The notes under the pieces are model-generated. The model saw only the letters and a program-made list of their open reading frames with translations, was not told where the DNA came from and ran no database searches. A stretch of DNA of 64,000 bases from Nonlabens sp. YIK11 (GTDB lineage Bacteria > Bacteroidota > Bacteroidia > Flavobacteriales > Flavobacteriaceae). Location of the stretch: assembly GCF_001413925.1 (NCBI RefSeq), contig NZ_LBMJ01000001.1, positions 496,001-560,000 on the forward strand. Direction: 5' to 3'. The position numbers and the translations under genes are program-made. Below, in pieces: positions 1-7,663 of this stretch. The stretch's first letter is position 1, and each line of letters starts with the position of its first letter.

Positions 1-62
1 CAGATTATTAACCTGATATGGCTTTAATTAGGAAACATTAGCTTTTCTCATATAAATCCTAC

Positions 63-86
63 AAAACGTACGGATTTGTACGTTTT
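63..86 (-). terminator. Hairpin terminator downstream of the pheS operon
   Basis: A 9-bp perfect stem (AAAACGTAC / GTACGTTTT) closes a 6-base loop and has A and T tracts on its two sides, so it could end transcription in both directions. It lies about 115 bp beyond the stop of the last gene of the minus-strand pheS cluster. The remaining bases 87-200 are AT-rich with no supported gene. Confidence 0.6.
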
Positions 87-200
87 TACCTCAGAATATT
101 ACAGATAATGTAAATTGAAAAGGGTTACCCAAAAGAGAAAAGAATTGAGTAACCGAAGTAATTTTAAAGAGAAGTAATCAAGAATTGTTGCGGTATTGGA

Positions 201-599
201 TCAATCCAATAACACACCTTGCGCATACATGACCGGTAGGTCCTTAAGATTGGCCTCACTTATAGAATGAGGTGGCGCCATAAAGGTTTTATCATATAAT
301 GTAGATCCCAAAAAATAAGTAAGCACAAATTCATTCATAAATGGGAACACATTCTCCATGATCAGTTCTACTTTAATGGAGCTTTTTGCGGGAACTACTT
401 TAAAAGCATGCCTAAACGTTGAAGTCTTGCGACCATCACGATGCTTACCGCGGCTCATGATCATAACAGATTCCAGCGGTTCCTTTAAATTATTAATAAG
501 GTAAATGATCCAGTCGTGTGAAGAGAAATCTGCGTTCCATTCCTTGACAACGGCTAGATGCACATCCTTAACTACTGGTATGACAATATCTTTCTTCAA
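201..599 (-). CDS. Conserved hypothetical protein in pheS operon
   Basis: Soluble-looking protein of 132 residues with no signal peptide or membrane segment and no motif I recognise. The only start that fits is TTG at 597-599: the frame is closed by a TGA 12 bases upstream and has no ATG. The start is one base past the stop of the 53-residue gene, so translation is probably coupled. It is the last gene of the pheS cluster, which suggests co-expression but not a function. The family looks like one restricted to Bacteroidota (inference). Function unknown. Confidence 0.7.
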   Translation of the reverse strand: MKKDIVIPVVKDVHLAVVKEWNADFSSHDWIIYLINNLKEPLESVMIMSRGKHRDGRKTSTFRHAFKVVPAKSSIKVELIMENVFPFMNEFVLTYFLGSTLYDKTFMAPPHSISEANLKDLPVMYAQGVLLD

Positions 600-600
600 T

Positions 601-762
601 CTAATTTTTCACTTTTATGTAGATCCATAGGGCAATCGCCGCAATGATACCTATTCCCGTAAGAGCCACGCCAAAAGCGAACTCCAACAGTTCACCAATA
701 ATGGAAACGATTCCCGCAAGAATCAGACCTACAAATATTATAAATGCCCAGACGTATTTCAT
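601..762 (-). CDS. Small two-helix membrane protein, 53 aa
   Basis: Reads from ATG (760-762) to TAG (601-603) as a 53-residue protein starting MKYVWAFIIFVG and ending WIYIKVKN. Two hydrophobic stretches (about residues 4-22 and 28-48) are separated by a short GELLE acidic turn, so it should be a helical hairpin in the inner membrane. Its ATG overlaps the TGA of the 129-residue gene (ATGA), and the next gene starts one base after its stop. This tight packing between two longer genes supports a real gene despite its size. No family recognised. Confidence 0.7.
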   Translation of the reverse strand: MKYVWAFIIFVGLILAGIVSIIGELLEFAFGVALTGIGIIAAIALWIYIKVKN

Positions 763-1148
763 AATGCCTTTAATTTAGATTCTATAGCACTTATCAAGCC
801 GGTAGTGGTTTGTATCTCGTGCATTTCCTGCGCACTCATGAAAACTTCCAGGCCTTGGCTACTGGCCATCAAAATTAGCGGATATTCATACTTAGGCAGC
901 CATTTAGAATTATAATTCTTGTTAAACTCATCCCTATGCAAAAACTCTAATTCCTGCACGTGGTTTTGGATGAGTTCGCTTTCGCGAAAGCGTGCCCATT
1001 CCACATTCTCCTTTAAAACACCATAGGTCAACTCGCACAATTTACACTGGTAAGTCGATGGACTCACCACTTTATGGGCGCTATCCAGCCATGCGTTGAT
1101 GGTGCCAGAATTGGCATTGTAAACAAAAATGAGTTTGTCAATGCGCAT
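759..1148 (-). CDS. Conserved hypothetical protein with CxxC motif
   Basis: 129 residues, no signal peptide or membrane span. A CKLC pair near residues 36-39 could bind metal or act as a thiol pair. Its start overlaps the pheS stop by one base (TAATG) and its stop overlaps the next ATG, so it sits in a coupled operon behind pheS. It carries one copy of the 16-bp palindrome (977-992), read as RFRES in the segment [11 protein letters not shown] recognise it only as a Bacteroidota conserved protein often found beside pheS; no function is claimed. Confidence 0.7.
   Translation of the reverse strand: MRIDKLIFVYNANSGTINAWLDSAHKVVSPSTYQCKLCELTYGVLKENVEWARFRESELIQNHVQELEFLHRDEFNKNYNSKWLPKYEYPLILMASSQGLEVFMSAQEMHEIQTTTGLISAIESKLKAL
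977..992. repeat. 16-bp palindrome CGCTTTCGCGAAAGCG, in gene
   Basis: Perfect copy inside the 129-residue CxxC gene; read as RFRES. Confidence 0.95.
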
Positions 1149-2167
1149 TATAGCGCGCTAGAAAATTGCTTTAAGAAACGCACATCGTTCTCAAAAAACA
1201 TACGAATGTCGCCTATTTGATACAGCAACATTGCGATGCGTTCAATTCCCATCCCAAAGGCAAAACCGCTGTACTCTTCTGGATCGATACCACAATTGGT
1301 CAATACGGCTGGATCTACCATACCGCAACCCATGATTTCCAACCAGCCAGTACCTTTTGTGATGCGATAATCGGTTTCGGTTTCAAGACCCCAATAGATA
1401 TCAACCTCTGCACTAGGTTCTGTAAACGGAAAGTAGGAAGGTCGCAGTCGTATCTTACTCTTCCCGAACATTTCCTGCGTGAAATAGAGCAAGGTCTGTT
1501 TCAAGTCAGCAAAACTCACGTCCTTATCAATGTACAAGCCTTCCACCTGGTGGAAAATACAGTGTGCTCTGGCACTTATCGCCTCATTCCTAAACACGCG
1601 ACCCGGAGAAATAGTCCTGATGGGCGGTTTATTGTTTTCCATGTAGCGCACCTGGACACTTGAAGTGTGCGTGCGCAGCAATACGTCTGGATCTGTCTGG
1701 ATAAAGAACGTGTCTTGCATATCGCGAGCTGGATGGTGCTCTGGTAAGTTCAATGCGGTAAAGTTGTGCCAGTCGTCCTCGATTTCTGGACCTTCGCTCA
1801 CGTTAAAGCCTATGCGAGAAAAGACCTCTATAATCTGATTTTTAACCAGCGAGATAGGATGACGTGCGCCTATTTCCATAGGGTAACCGGTTCTGGTTAA
1901 ATCTCCTAAAATACCGCCTTCTTCTTCCTTATTCTCCAGCTGTTCTTTGAGCTGCTGTACTTTATCGGTTGCCTTTTGCTTGAGCTCGTTTATGGCCTGA
2001 CCGTATTCTTTCTTTTGGTCGTTGGGAACTTCCTTGAACGCTGCAAAAAGCTCTTTGAGCAATCCTTTGGTTCCCAAATATTGAATACGGAACTGCTCTA
2101 CGGCATCAGCATTATCAGCAGTGAATGAATCAACCTTGGCAATATGTTCCTTTACGTTCTCCAGCAT
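1148..2167 (-). CDS. pheS: Phenylalanine--tRNA ligase alpha subunit
   Basis: Charges tRNA-Phe in the cytoplasm as the catalytic half of the alpha2beta2 enzyme. The 339-residue length fits PheS. The N-terminal coiled region (about 1-90) is the tRNA-binding part. The class II core follows, with motif 2 around GRVFRNEAISARAHCIFHQ (about residues 187-208) and motif 3 GFAFGMGIERIAML near the C-terminus. The partner pheT is not in the window. It heads a tight minus-strand cluster with three small genes, the first joined by TAATG. A TAAATTTG box lies 24 bases before the start. Confidence 0.97.
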   Translation of the reverse strand: MLENVKEHIAKVDSFTADNADAVEQFRIQYLGTKGLLKELFAAFKEVPNDQKKEYGQAINELKQKATDKVQQLKEQLENKEEEGGILGDLTRTGYPMEIGARHPISLVKNQIIEVFSRIGFNVSEGPEIEDDWHNFTALNLPEHHPARDMQDTFFIQTDPDVLLRTHTSSVQVRYMENNKPPIRTISPGRVFRNEAISARAHCIFHQVEGLYIDKDVSFADLKQTLLYFTQEMFGKSKIRLRPSYFPFTEPSAEVDIYWGLETETDYRITKGTGWLEIMGCGMVDPAVLTNCGIDPEEYSGFAFGMGIERIAMLLYQIGDIRMFFENDVRFLKQFSSAL

Positions 2168-2190
2168 GGCGTTTCCTTAAATTGAACCTG

Positions 2191-2198
2191 CAAATTTA
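2191..2198 (-). promoter_or_regulatory. Putative -7 box for pheS operon
   Basis: TAAATTTG on the minus strand matches the Bacteroidota -7 consensus TAnnTTTG exactly, 24 bases upstream of the pheS ATG. I see no convincing -33 TTTG. Confidence 0.5.
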
Positions 2199-2207
2199 CG
2201 ATATTCT

Positions 2208-2900
2208 CTACTTTTCCAGTTCCTGTTCGTGCTCGATGTCCTCATAGATATAAAGCATGGTCCAGAAGACGGCAATGCCGCCCAGCAAGTGCCATAACCA
2301 GTGCGTTCCCATCCATAAAAAATCAATGTCAAACTTCTTGTCCAGTGTCCTGAAGGATACAGCAACAAAAAAGGACAAAAAAGCATATCCCAAGAATCTT
2401 GCACGATGCCAATGGGTACGATAGGCATAAATAATAATGGGCAACAAGATCGCCAGCGCACTACCTATATAACCTATGGAGTTGCGATAGCCTATAGGAA
2501 AGGAAATCCATCTGGGCAAAATATTAAGTGCCACAATAGCCGCGAGCAATACCAACCTGGCAGGCCAGCGCCGTGTCGCTTTGAACGTAAAATAGAACGC
2601 ACATACCACACAAAGAATCACGATAGGCACCCAATCCATAAGCAACCAGATTTCTGCACTGCGCGTCGCATGATAAATCGTACCGCCTATATAACCTATA
2701 AAAAAAATAGGCAGAATGAACTTGATCAAATAATGATGCTTTGCCGATTTCCAAACCTTGACAAAAAAATAAATGATCACAGCCAAGAAGATGAGGTTGC
2801 TCAACGTATTGAAAGGCTCCACTGGGAAACGTTCCATGAGCGTTTCCCTGTAAATAGGACCGCTATCGTTGACCTCCTGTAGAATAAATGCAAGGTTCAT
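2208..2900 (-). CDS. Ceramidase-like (CREST family) integral membrane hydrolase
   Basis: 230-residue protein with about seven hydrophobic segments. It carries the signature of the alkaline ceramidase/PAQR-like CREST superfamily in order: an EPFNTLSN motif at the first helix, GGTIYHATRS (Ser/His region), MDWVPI (Asp), and HWLWHLLGG near the C-terminus. These residues are the proposed metal ligands and catalytic set of that family, so a metal-dependent amide hydrolase acting on a lipid in the membrane is likely. Whether the substrate is ceramide, sphingolipid or another lipid cannot be told. It stands alone, divergent from the HU/SPOR gene. Confidence 0.8.
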   Translation of the reverse strand: MNLAFILQEVNDSGPIYRETLMERFPVEPFNTLSNLIFLAVIIYFFVKVWKSAKHHYLIKFILPIFFIGYIGGTIYHATRSAEIWLLMDWVPIVILCVVCAFYFTFKATRRWPARLVLLAAIVALNILPRWISFPIGYRNSIGYIGSALAILLPIIIYAYRTHWHRARFLGYAFLSFFVAVSFRTLDKKFDIDFLWMGTHWLWHLLGGIAVFWTMLYIYEDIEHEQELEK

Positions 2901-2963
2901 CTCATTGACTTTGGGTGGTAAAATTAAGGCAGATTCTTACAATCTTGAAGATTATTATGAGTT

Positions 2964-2979
2964 CGCTTTCGCGAAAGCG
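2964..2979. repeat. 16-bp palindrome, intergenic
   Basis: Perfect copy between divergent genes; symmetry extends to 22 bp (2961-2982). Confidence 0.95.
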
Positions 2980-3047
2980 AACCTTTTCAAAATCAAGGGT
3001 TCACCCTTCAAACGCATCAATTCTTAATAACTATTGTAGAAGCAGGC

Positions 3048-3077
3048 TTGATCGTTTTGCCAAAATTTCTATGTTTG
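3048..3077 (+). promoter_or_regulatory. Promoter abutting the HU/SPOR start codon
   Basis: TTG at 3048-3050, a 19-base spacer and TATGTTTG at 3070-3077 fit the Bacteroidota -33/-7 pattern. The ATG at 3082 begins only 5 bases after the box, so transcription probably starts at or next to the start codon (leaderless mRNA). Confidence 0.6.
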
Positions 3078-3081
3078 TTCT

Positions 3082-4074
3082 ATGCAAATAGCAGCTTACA
3101 TATCTGATTTGTTGTACCGCCATGAATGTGTCGTGGTGCCCAATTTTGGCGCGTTTATTTCACGACGGGTTCCCGCACAACATTTTGCGAGCACGCACAC
3201 GCTGTATCCGCCTAAAAAGGGTCTTTCGTTTAATGCGCAGATCCAGCAAAATGATGGGTTGCTGGTCAATTATATCTCTACGGTAGAAAAGCTGCCGTAT
3301 GAGGATGCCATTCAGGAAATACGCAACTATGTGCGATTTCTAGATCATGAGATTGATGAAAAAGGTGAGGTCACGATTCATAAGGTAGGTCGCTTTACTA
3401 GAAATGCAGAAAAGGCACTGTCATTCACTCCTATGTATCTGGTGAACTATTTGCCAGAAGCTTTTGGACTGAGTATGCAGGAAGTTTATGCCGTCGATCG
3501 CACAGCGATAGAAACGGCAGCTGTCGCTCCACAACCTGCAACGGCAATTACAACCGAGGAATCTGTAGCAACTAAAACCGCCGAGCCTGTGGATACTCCG
3601 GTAATCCAATTGGAAACTCCAGCGAGCAAATCTGCTGCTTGGGTACGTGCTGCTGCCGCTGTTGCCATTTTGGTCGCTGGAAGTTATTTAGGTGTTAACA
3701 GCTACCAAACACAACAATTCAACGATGCCGTGGCCGTAGAAGAAATGGCTAATGAGCAATTGAAATCCAAAATACAGGAAGCCAGCTTCTTTATTCCAAC
3801 GCCGCTGCCCAGCGTCACCATGGAAGTCGCTCCTGTCGTGAAGAACCACCATGTGGTGGCAGGTGCTTTTAGAGACCCAGCCAACGCAGATAAAAAAGTG
3901 GCTCAACTTAAGGCTCAAGGATTTGATGCCCAACGCATTGGGGTCAACAAATATGGCTTGCACAATGTTGCTTACGCCAGCTTTGCAGATCGCAACGACG
4001 CCATCAATGAGCTATACCGTGTACGCAAGCTAGGTAATGATGGAGCCTGGTTGTTCAGTGGGACTTTGAAGTAG
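3082..4074 (+). CDS. HU-CCDC81 and SPOR domain membrane protein
   Basis: 330 residues. The N-terminal 1-125 region (PNFGAFISRR, VNYISTVEKLPYEDA) is the paired HU-like fold of the bacterial HU-CCDC81 family. A linker rich in Ala and Thr follows, then one membrane helix at about 185-202 and a C-terminal SPOR domain at about 252-330 (HHVVAGAFRDPANADKKVAQL) that binds denuded peptidoglycan. The layout puts the HU part in the cytoplasm and SPOR in the periplasm, suggesting a link between septal wall and cytoplasmic partners. It starts 5 bases after a good promoter box and is followed by a beta-barrel gene. Confidence 0.9.
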   Translation: MQIAAYISDLLYRHECVVVPNFGAFISRRVPAQHFASTHTLYPPKKGLSFNAQIQQNDGLLVNYISTVEKLPYEDAIQEIRNYVRFLDHEIDEKGEVTIHKVGRFTRNAEKALSFTPMYLVNYLPEAFGLSMQEVYAVDRTAIETAAVAPQPATAITTEESVATKTAEPVDTPVIQLETPASKSAAWVRAAAAVAILVAGSYLGVNSYQTQQFNDAVAVEEMANEQLKSKIQEASFFIPTPLPSVTMEVAPVVKNHHVVAGAFRDPANADKKVAQLKAQGFDAQRIGVNKYGLHNVAYASFADRNDAINELYRVRKLGNDGAWLFSGTLK

Positions 4075-4125
4075 TGGTTTTTTTTCGTTCTATATCCATC
4101 CTACCCAAAACAGAGCGATGAGCTT

Positions 4126-4725
4126 ATGAAAATATCTACACTTGCCATTTTGCTTTTTTTGATGACCTCTTCGAGTTTAATGGCTCAAAATGAAGTCAGA
4201 TTTGGAGGAAAAGCTGGTGCTAACTTATCAGGTTTTCATACTGGAAAAAGTGCAAATACAGATAGAGTGTCATTTAATATAGGTGGGTTTGCTCAATTTG
4301 ACTTATCAGAATCATTTTCATTACAGGCGGAACTGCTCTACAACAAAAAAGGTGGATTGTTTAGAGTTGATAACAATAATGTTTCTCAGTCCTTCTCCAT
4401 CGATACTCAACTTGATTACATTGATGTGCCTGTTCTAGCAGAATTTGAGTTTTTAGAAAATTTGAGTTTTGAATTTGGTCCTCAAATAGGATTTTTGATC
4501 AGTAGTAAAGGAAAGATTGTAAACTCTCTGAACAACAACGGTGAAGAGGTTGAAATTTCTAACACAAATACAGTTGACGTTGCTGTCAACGCGGGTTTTT
4601 CCTATGAATTTAATGAAGAACTATTTCTACAAGCAAGATATAGCTATGGTCTCGCTGAGGTTTTCGAGAATGAGCGTTATAAAAATTCTGTTGTAAGTCT
4701 TTCCCTAGGCTATTTCATTAAGTAA
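4126..4725 (+). CDS. Outer membrane beta-barrel protein (PorT-like)
   Basis: 199 residues with a signal peptide ending near SLMAQ (residue 20). The repeating amphipathic strands, RFGGKAGANLSGF opening and aromatic C-terminal strand (SVVSLSLGYFIK) are typical of the small outer membrane beta-barrel families of Bacteroidota. No enzyme motif is visible. The base composition is more AT-rich than its neighbours. It could be a structural or binding barrel; the specific role is unknown. Confidence 0.8.
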   Translation: MKISTLAILLFLMTSSSLMAQNEVRFGGKAGANLSGFHTGKSANTDRVSFNIGGFAQFDLSESFSLQAELLYNKKGGLFRVDNNNVSQSFSIDTQLDYIDVPVLAEFEFLENLSFEFGPQIGFLISSKGKIVNSLNNNGEEVEISNTNTVDVAVNAGFSYEFNEELFLQARYSYGLAEVFENERYKNSVVSLSLGYFIK

Positions 4726-4774
4726 TATGTAATGAAATAGTGACAATTAGATTTATTCCATTTACTATTAAATC

Positions 4775-4802
4775 GTGTTTTTAGGGTTAAACACCTTTTT
4801 TT
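4775..4802 (+). terminator. Rho-independent terminator after beta-barrel gene
   Basis: GTGTTT / AAACAC, a 6-bp stem with an 8-base loop, followed by seven T bases. It lies 50 bp past the stop of the barrel gene. Confidence 0.5.
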
Positions 4803-4918
4803 GAGATGTCAACAACGAGCAGTTCCATGGACACGGATAAACACGGTGCGATATAGGAAGGAAGCGTTAAATAAAACCTAGATCCTACTCGCGATCACAG
4901 TAAATCTACTTTGCAGCG

Positions 4919-4926
4919 TACCTTTG
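4919..4926 (+). promoter_or_regulatory. Putative -7 box for thioesterase gene
   Basis: TACCTTTG matches TAnnTTTG exactly, 16 bases before the chosen ATG. It overlaps an in-frame TTG (4924), which argues against that codon as the translation start. Confidence 0.55.
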
Positions 4927-4941
4927 CAAAAAAAATCGACC

Positions 4942-5451
4942 ATGGATAAATTAACGCCTAGACAATCCTTTACGACCGTAACTGATCTTGTATTGCCCAG
5001 CGAGACCAACCCGCTGAACAATCTCTTTGGTGGTGAATTACTGGCTCGTATGGACCGTGCGGCAAGTATTGCAGCCAGACGCCACTGTCGTCGTATTGTG
5101 GTGACCGCATCTGTCAATCACGTAGCGTTTAACCGCAGTGTACCTTTAGGAAGTGTGGTGACGATTGAGGCGCAAGTTTCCAGAGCGTTCAAATCGTCCA
5201 TGGAAGTGTATATGGATGTGTGGATCGAGGATCGCGAGAGCGGCGATCGCGCCAAAGCCAATGAAGCGATCTATTCCTTTGTGGCCGTTGACGATACCGG
5301 TAGACCGGTAACCATTCCGCCGATTCATCCAGAAACAGAAGTTGAAAAAGAGCGCTATGACGCTGCCTTGAGACGCAAGCAGTTAAGCCTTGTTCTAGCG
5401 GGTAAAATGAAAGCCAAAGACGCTACAGAATTAGCAGCTTTATTTGAGTAA
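4942..5451 (+). CDS. Acyl-CoA thioesterase, hotdog fold
   Basis: Hydrolyses acyl-CoA to free acid and CoA. The 169-residue single hotdog domain shows the family pattern NPLNNLFGGELLARMDRAAS (Asn and Gly-Gly at the helix), ASVNHVAFNRSVPLGSVVTIEA and DRAKANEAIYSFVAVD. The ATG at 4942 is preferred over the in-frame TTG at 4924 because a promoter box covers the latter. It is a monocistron-like gene followed by a structured repeat. The acyl chain specificity cannot be read. Confidence 0.88.
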   Translation: MDKLTPRQSFTTVTDLVLPSETNPLNNLFGGELLARMDRAASIAARRHCRRIVVTASVNHVAFNRSVPLGSVVTIEAQVSRAFKSSMEVYMDVWIEDRESGDRAKANEAIYSFVAVDDTGRPVTIPPIHPETEVEKERYDAALRRKQLSLVLAGKMKAKDATELAALFE

Positions 5452-5478
5452 TTTTTTGATTTTCACGACGTGCATTTT

Positions 5479-5504
5479 CAGATAGGTTCTACAAGCTCTA
5501 TCTG
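5479..5504. repeat. Short inverted repeat after thioesterase gene
   Basis: CAGATAG / CTATCTG, a 7-bp stem around a 12-base loop, without a clear T tract. It could be a weak terminator or part of the adjoining repeat unit. Confidence 0.4.
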
Positions 5505-5560
5505 GCATTGAGGAAAATATATTCTAGTCATCTAAACTTCAGATGCTCATCTCTTCCAAT

Positions 5561-5682
5561 GCGTTAGGGATTGTAATGGAAATCCTTTTTAAAAGATCAC
5601 ATGTCATGTGAGGTTTTAAAAAGATTGAAATGGAAAGCCCGACCAACATCTTAAGCGATAGCGAAAGATGGCGGGAACACCC
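5561..5682. repeat. Structured flavobacterial repeat, copy A
   Basis: About 122 bp, opening GCGTTAGGGATTG and closing near GGGAACACCC, with AAGCCCGACC and AGCGATAGCGA inside. The centre folds as a long hairpin: CTTTTTAAAA pairs with TTTTAAAAAG, and a further CACATG-T-CATGTG sits at the tip. A second copy lies at 17846-17955. It occupies most of the 254-bp gap between the thioesterase and envC genes. It may be a structured RNA or a DNA repeat; comparison with the Rfam Flavo-1 motif would be sensible. Confidence 0.75.
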
Positions 5683-5705
5683 TAATCAGCATTATAAAAT
5701 CCTAT

Positions 5706-6905
5706 TTATTTACTCAACAACCAGCGTGCTGGGTCTTGAGTTTTGGTCTCTTCCAAAATGGCAAAGTGAAGTTCTGTAATGCCATCGCGGTCTGTGAAGA
5801 TCTCGCCCAGCTCCGTCAATGTGTTGATCTTTTGGCCTTTGCGAACACTCACGTTTTTGAGGTTTCCATAGCTGGTGGTAAAGTTACCATGGCGCACGTG
5901 TACCATGAGAATACCGTTGTTAGCCTTTACAATCTGAACGACCTCGCCATCAAAAACGGCTCTGGCTCTAGCGCCATTAGGTGTCTGGAACCTGTAACCG
6001 CTGCTCTGTATAGGTAGGTTTTTCAATACGGGATGCGGCTGTACGCCATAGCGTCTGGTGATCACACCTTCTGCCACTGGCCACGGTAATTTACCGCGAT
6101 TGTTTTGAAAGCTTCTTGCTAGTTCCTTAGCCTCTGGAGTCAGGAAGAATTTACCTTTAGTCGCTCCTACTTTTCCTTTGTTGGAAGCCGCGATATCTGC
6201 CTCGATGATCTTGCGTATCTCGCGGTCGATTTTATCACGCTCTCGAGCTTTGGTGCGAATCTCTGCAGCGTATTGCTTCTCGTTTTTCTTCACTTCTTCC
6301 AGCAGGACCACTTGTTCTGATTTGTCCTTTTTGAGTTCGTTACGCAGCTTCTCATTGGCCGCTAGGATTTCTTTCTTTTGAGCCTTTTCCTCTTCCAACT
6401 CGGCATTCTTCTTTGCGAGCGTATTGCTTTTTACCGTGATCTCGTCTGCCTGCTTTTTACGGTAATCAGCATAGGCATTGAGGTATTGTACACGCTTATA
6501 GGCCTGAAGAAAATTCTCTGAGGACAATAGAAACATCAAACGGCTTTGATCGTTTTTGGCCTTGTAGGACTTGACGATCATAGCGGCGTAATCCTTTTTG
6601 AGCTCTTTGATCTCTGCATTGAGTTTTTTGATCTCTTCTGCATTTGTATTGATGCTGCGAGTGATCAGGTTTGCTTGCTTGTTGGTAATGTTGATGATTT
6701 CCTGGGTTTTGGAAATTTTGGCATCGATGGTTTGAACTTGAGAAAGGACAGATCGCTCTTCTTTTTTGGCACCTGTCAATAGCTTATCAAACTGATTGAT
6801 TTGTGCCTGAATAGCGGCACGTTGTTGTTCTAATCTAGCTTTTTCTGACTGAGCGCTAACGGCTAAACAACTTAAGAAAAGACCTATGTATAAAAATGAC
6901 TTCAT
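5706..6905 (-). CDS. EnvC-like murein hydrolase activator, degenerate LytM domain
   Basis: 399 residues: signal peptide (to about 20), a long Lys/Glu-rich coiled coil (about 20-250), and a C-terminal LytM/M23-like domain from about 285. The zinc-site residues of active M23 enzymes are missing: the HxGxD segment is replaced by SSGYRFQTPNG, and the final HxH is LHFAI. This is the state of E. coli EnvC, which activates amidases rather than cutting peptidoglycan, so an amidase-activating periplasmic role in cell separation is the best inference. Its ATG overlaps the DUF4292 stop (TAATG). Confidence 0.85.
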   Translation of the reverse strand: MKSFLYIGLFLSCLAVSAQSEKARLEQQRAAIQAQINQFDKLLTGAKKEERSVLSQVQTIDAKISKTQEIINITNKQANLITRSINTNAEEIKKLNAEIKELKKDYAAMIVKSYKAKNDQSRLMFLLSSENFLQAYKRVQYLNAYADYRKKQADEITVKSNTLAKKNAELEEEKAQKKEILAANEKLRNELKKDKSEQVVLLEEVKKNEKQYAAEIRTKARERDKIDREIRKIIEADIAASNKGKVGATKGKFFLTPEAKELARSFQNNRGKLPWPVAEGVITRRYGVQPHPVLKNLPIQSSGYRFQTPNGARARAVFDGEVVQIVKANNGILMVHVRHGNFTTSYGNLKNVSVRKGQKINTLTELGEIFTDRDGITELHFAILEETKTQDPARWLLSK

Positions 6906-7657
6906 TACAGCTCCATTTGTGTGTATCCCGATGGTATTTCAAACGGGAAACTTAATTCCTGATCAAATTCCACATTCTTAAGATCCAATTCTACCTGTAC
7001 TAATTTCCCTTGAGCATTTGCGTTTATCGTAATATCTTCTGGCAAGATGCGGTTCTCTACCGTTTGATAGTTCAGGTATTTCACGTCCAGCGTAGTATTT
7101 TCTGATGGTTTTCTAATGGATTGTTGCGCCATTTTGAAATCGGCAGGTCGTAGGGAGAAAAGTCTTGCGATCACGCCTTCTTTTCTAAACTGATACTGAT
7201 TGTCCACCACGGCATAATCCAGACCGTTCAAAGGCTCGATGGCTTGACCTAATAGAAGGTTTTCCAACTGGGCATAATTGAGTTCTTCTCCCAAAAATCT
7301 AGAAATCAATTTAAAATCGCCGTCGAATGATCGTTTATTTATTAGGTCATAAAATTGAACTCTATCATTCGTTATCAATACTTTAGCCAAGGTAACACCT
7401 AAAAACCGAGCGCTCATCCAGATTTTTTTCCCTTTTTCAATTCTTAAATCTACAGGTAACGACCTGGATTGATCTTCATCAATATATTTGACGCTCAACC
7501 TTGATTGCATCGTTTTAAAATCAATGGCTGCTGCGTTATGTGATTTAATAATCTTAGTTGCCGCTGCCGTGGCGACAGCGGTTTCTGTGGCCTTTTGGGA
7601 GCCACCACAAGAGATGAGTATCATCGCCAGCGCCAGTCCATATATTCTTTTCATCAT
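6905..7657 (-). CDS. DUF4292 lipoprotein
   Basis: 250 residues with a lipoprotein signal (MILISCGG, Cys at about 17). The body is beta-rich (SLPVDLRIEKGKKIWMSARFLGVTLAKVLIT) in the way of outer-membrane lipoproteins related to LolB/LppX folds. It is always seen in this family between a TPR protein and an EnvC-like gene, and it is here too, with 6 bases to the TPR gene and 1-base overlap with envC. It probably acts in envelope assembly; the exact role is not known. Confidence 0.82.
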   Translation of the reverse strand: MMKRIYGLALAMILISCGGSQKATETAVATAAATKIIKSHNAAAIDFKTMQSRLSVKYIDEDQSRSLPVDLRIEKGKKIWMSARFLGVTLAKVLITNDRVQFYDLINKRSFDGDFKLISRFLGEELNYAQLENLLLGQAIEPLNGLDYAVVDNQYQFRKEGVIARLFSLRPADFKMAQQSIRKPSENTTLDVKYLNYQTVENRILPEDITINANAQGKLVQVELDLKNVEFDQELSFPFEIPSGYTQMEL

Positions 7658-7663
7658 CTTGTT

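Noticed and set aside
1217..1663. 148-codon plus-strand frame inside pheS
   Set aside because: Antisense shadow of a certain gene; composition does not look like protein.
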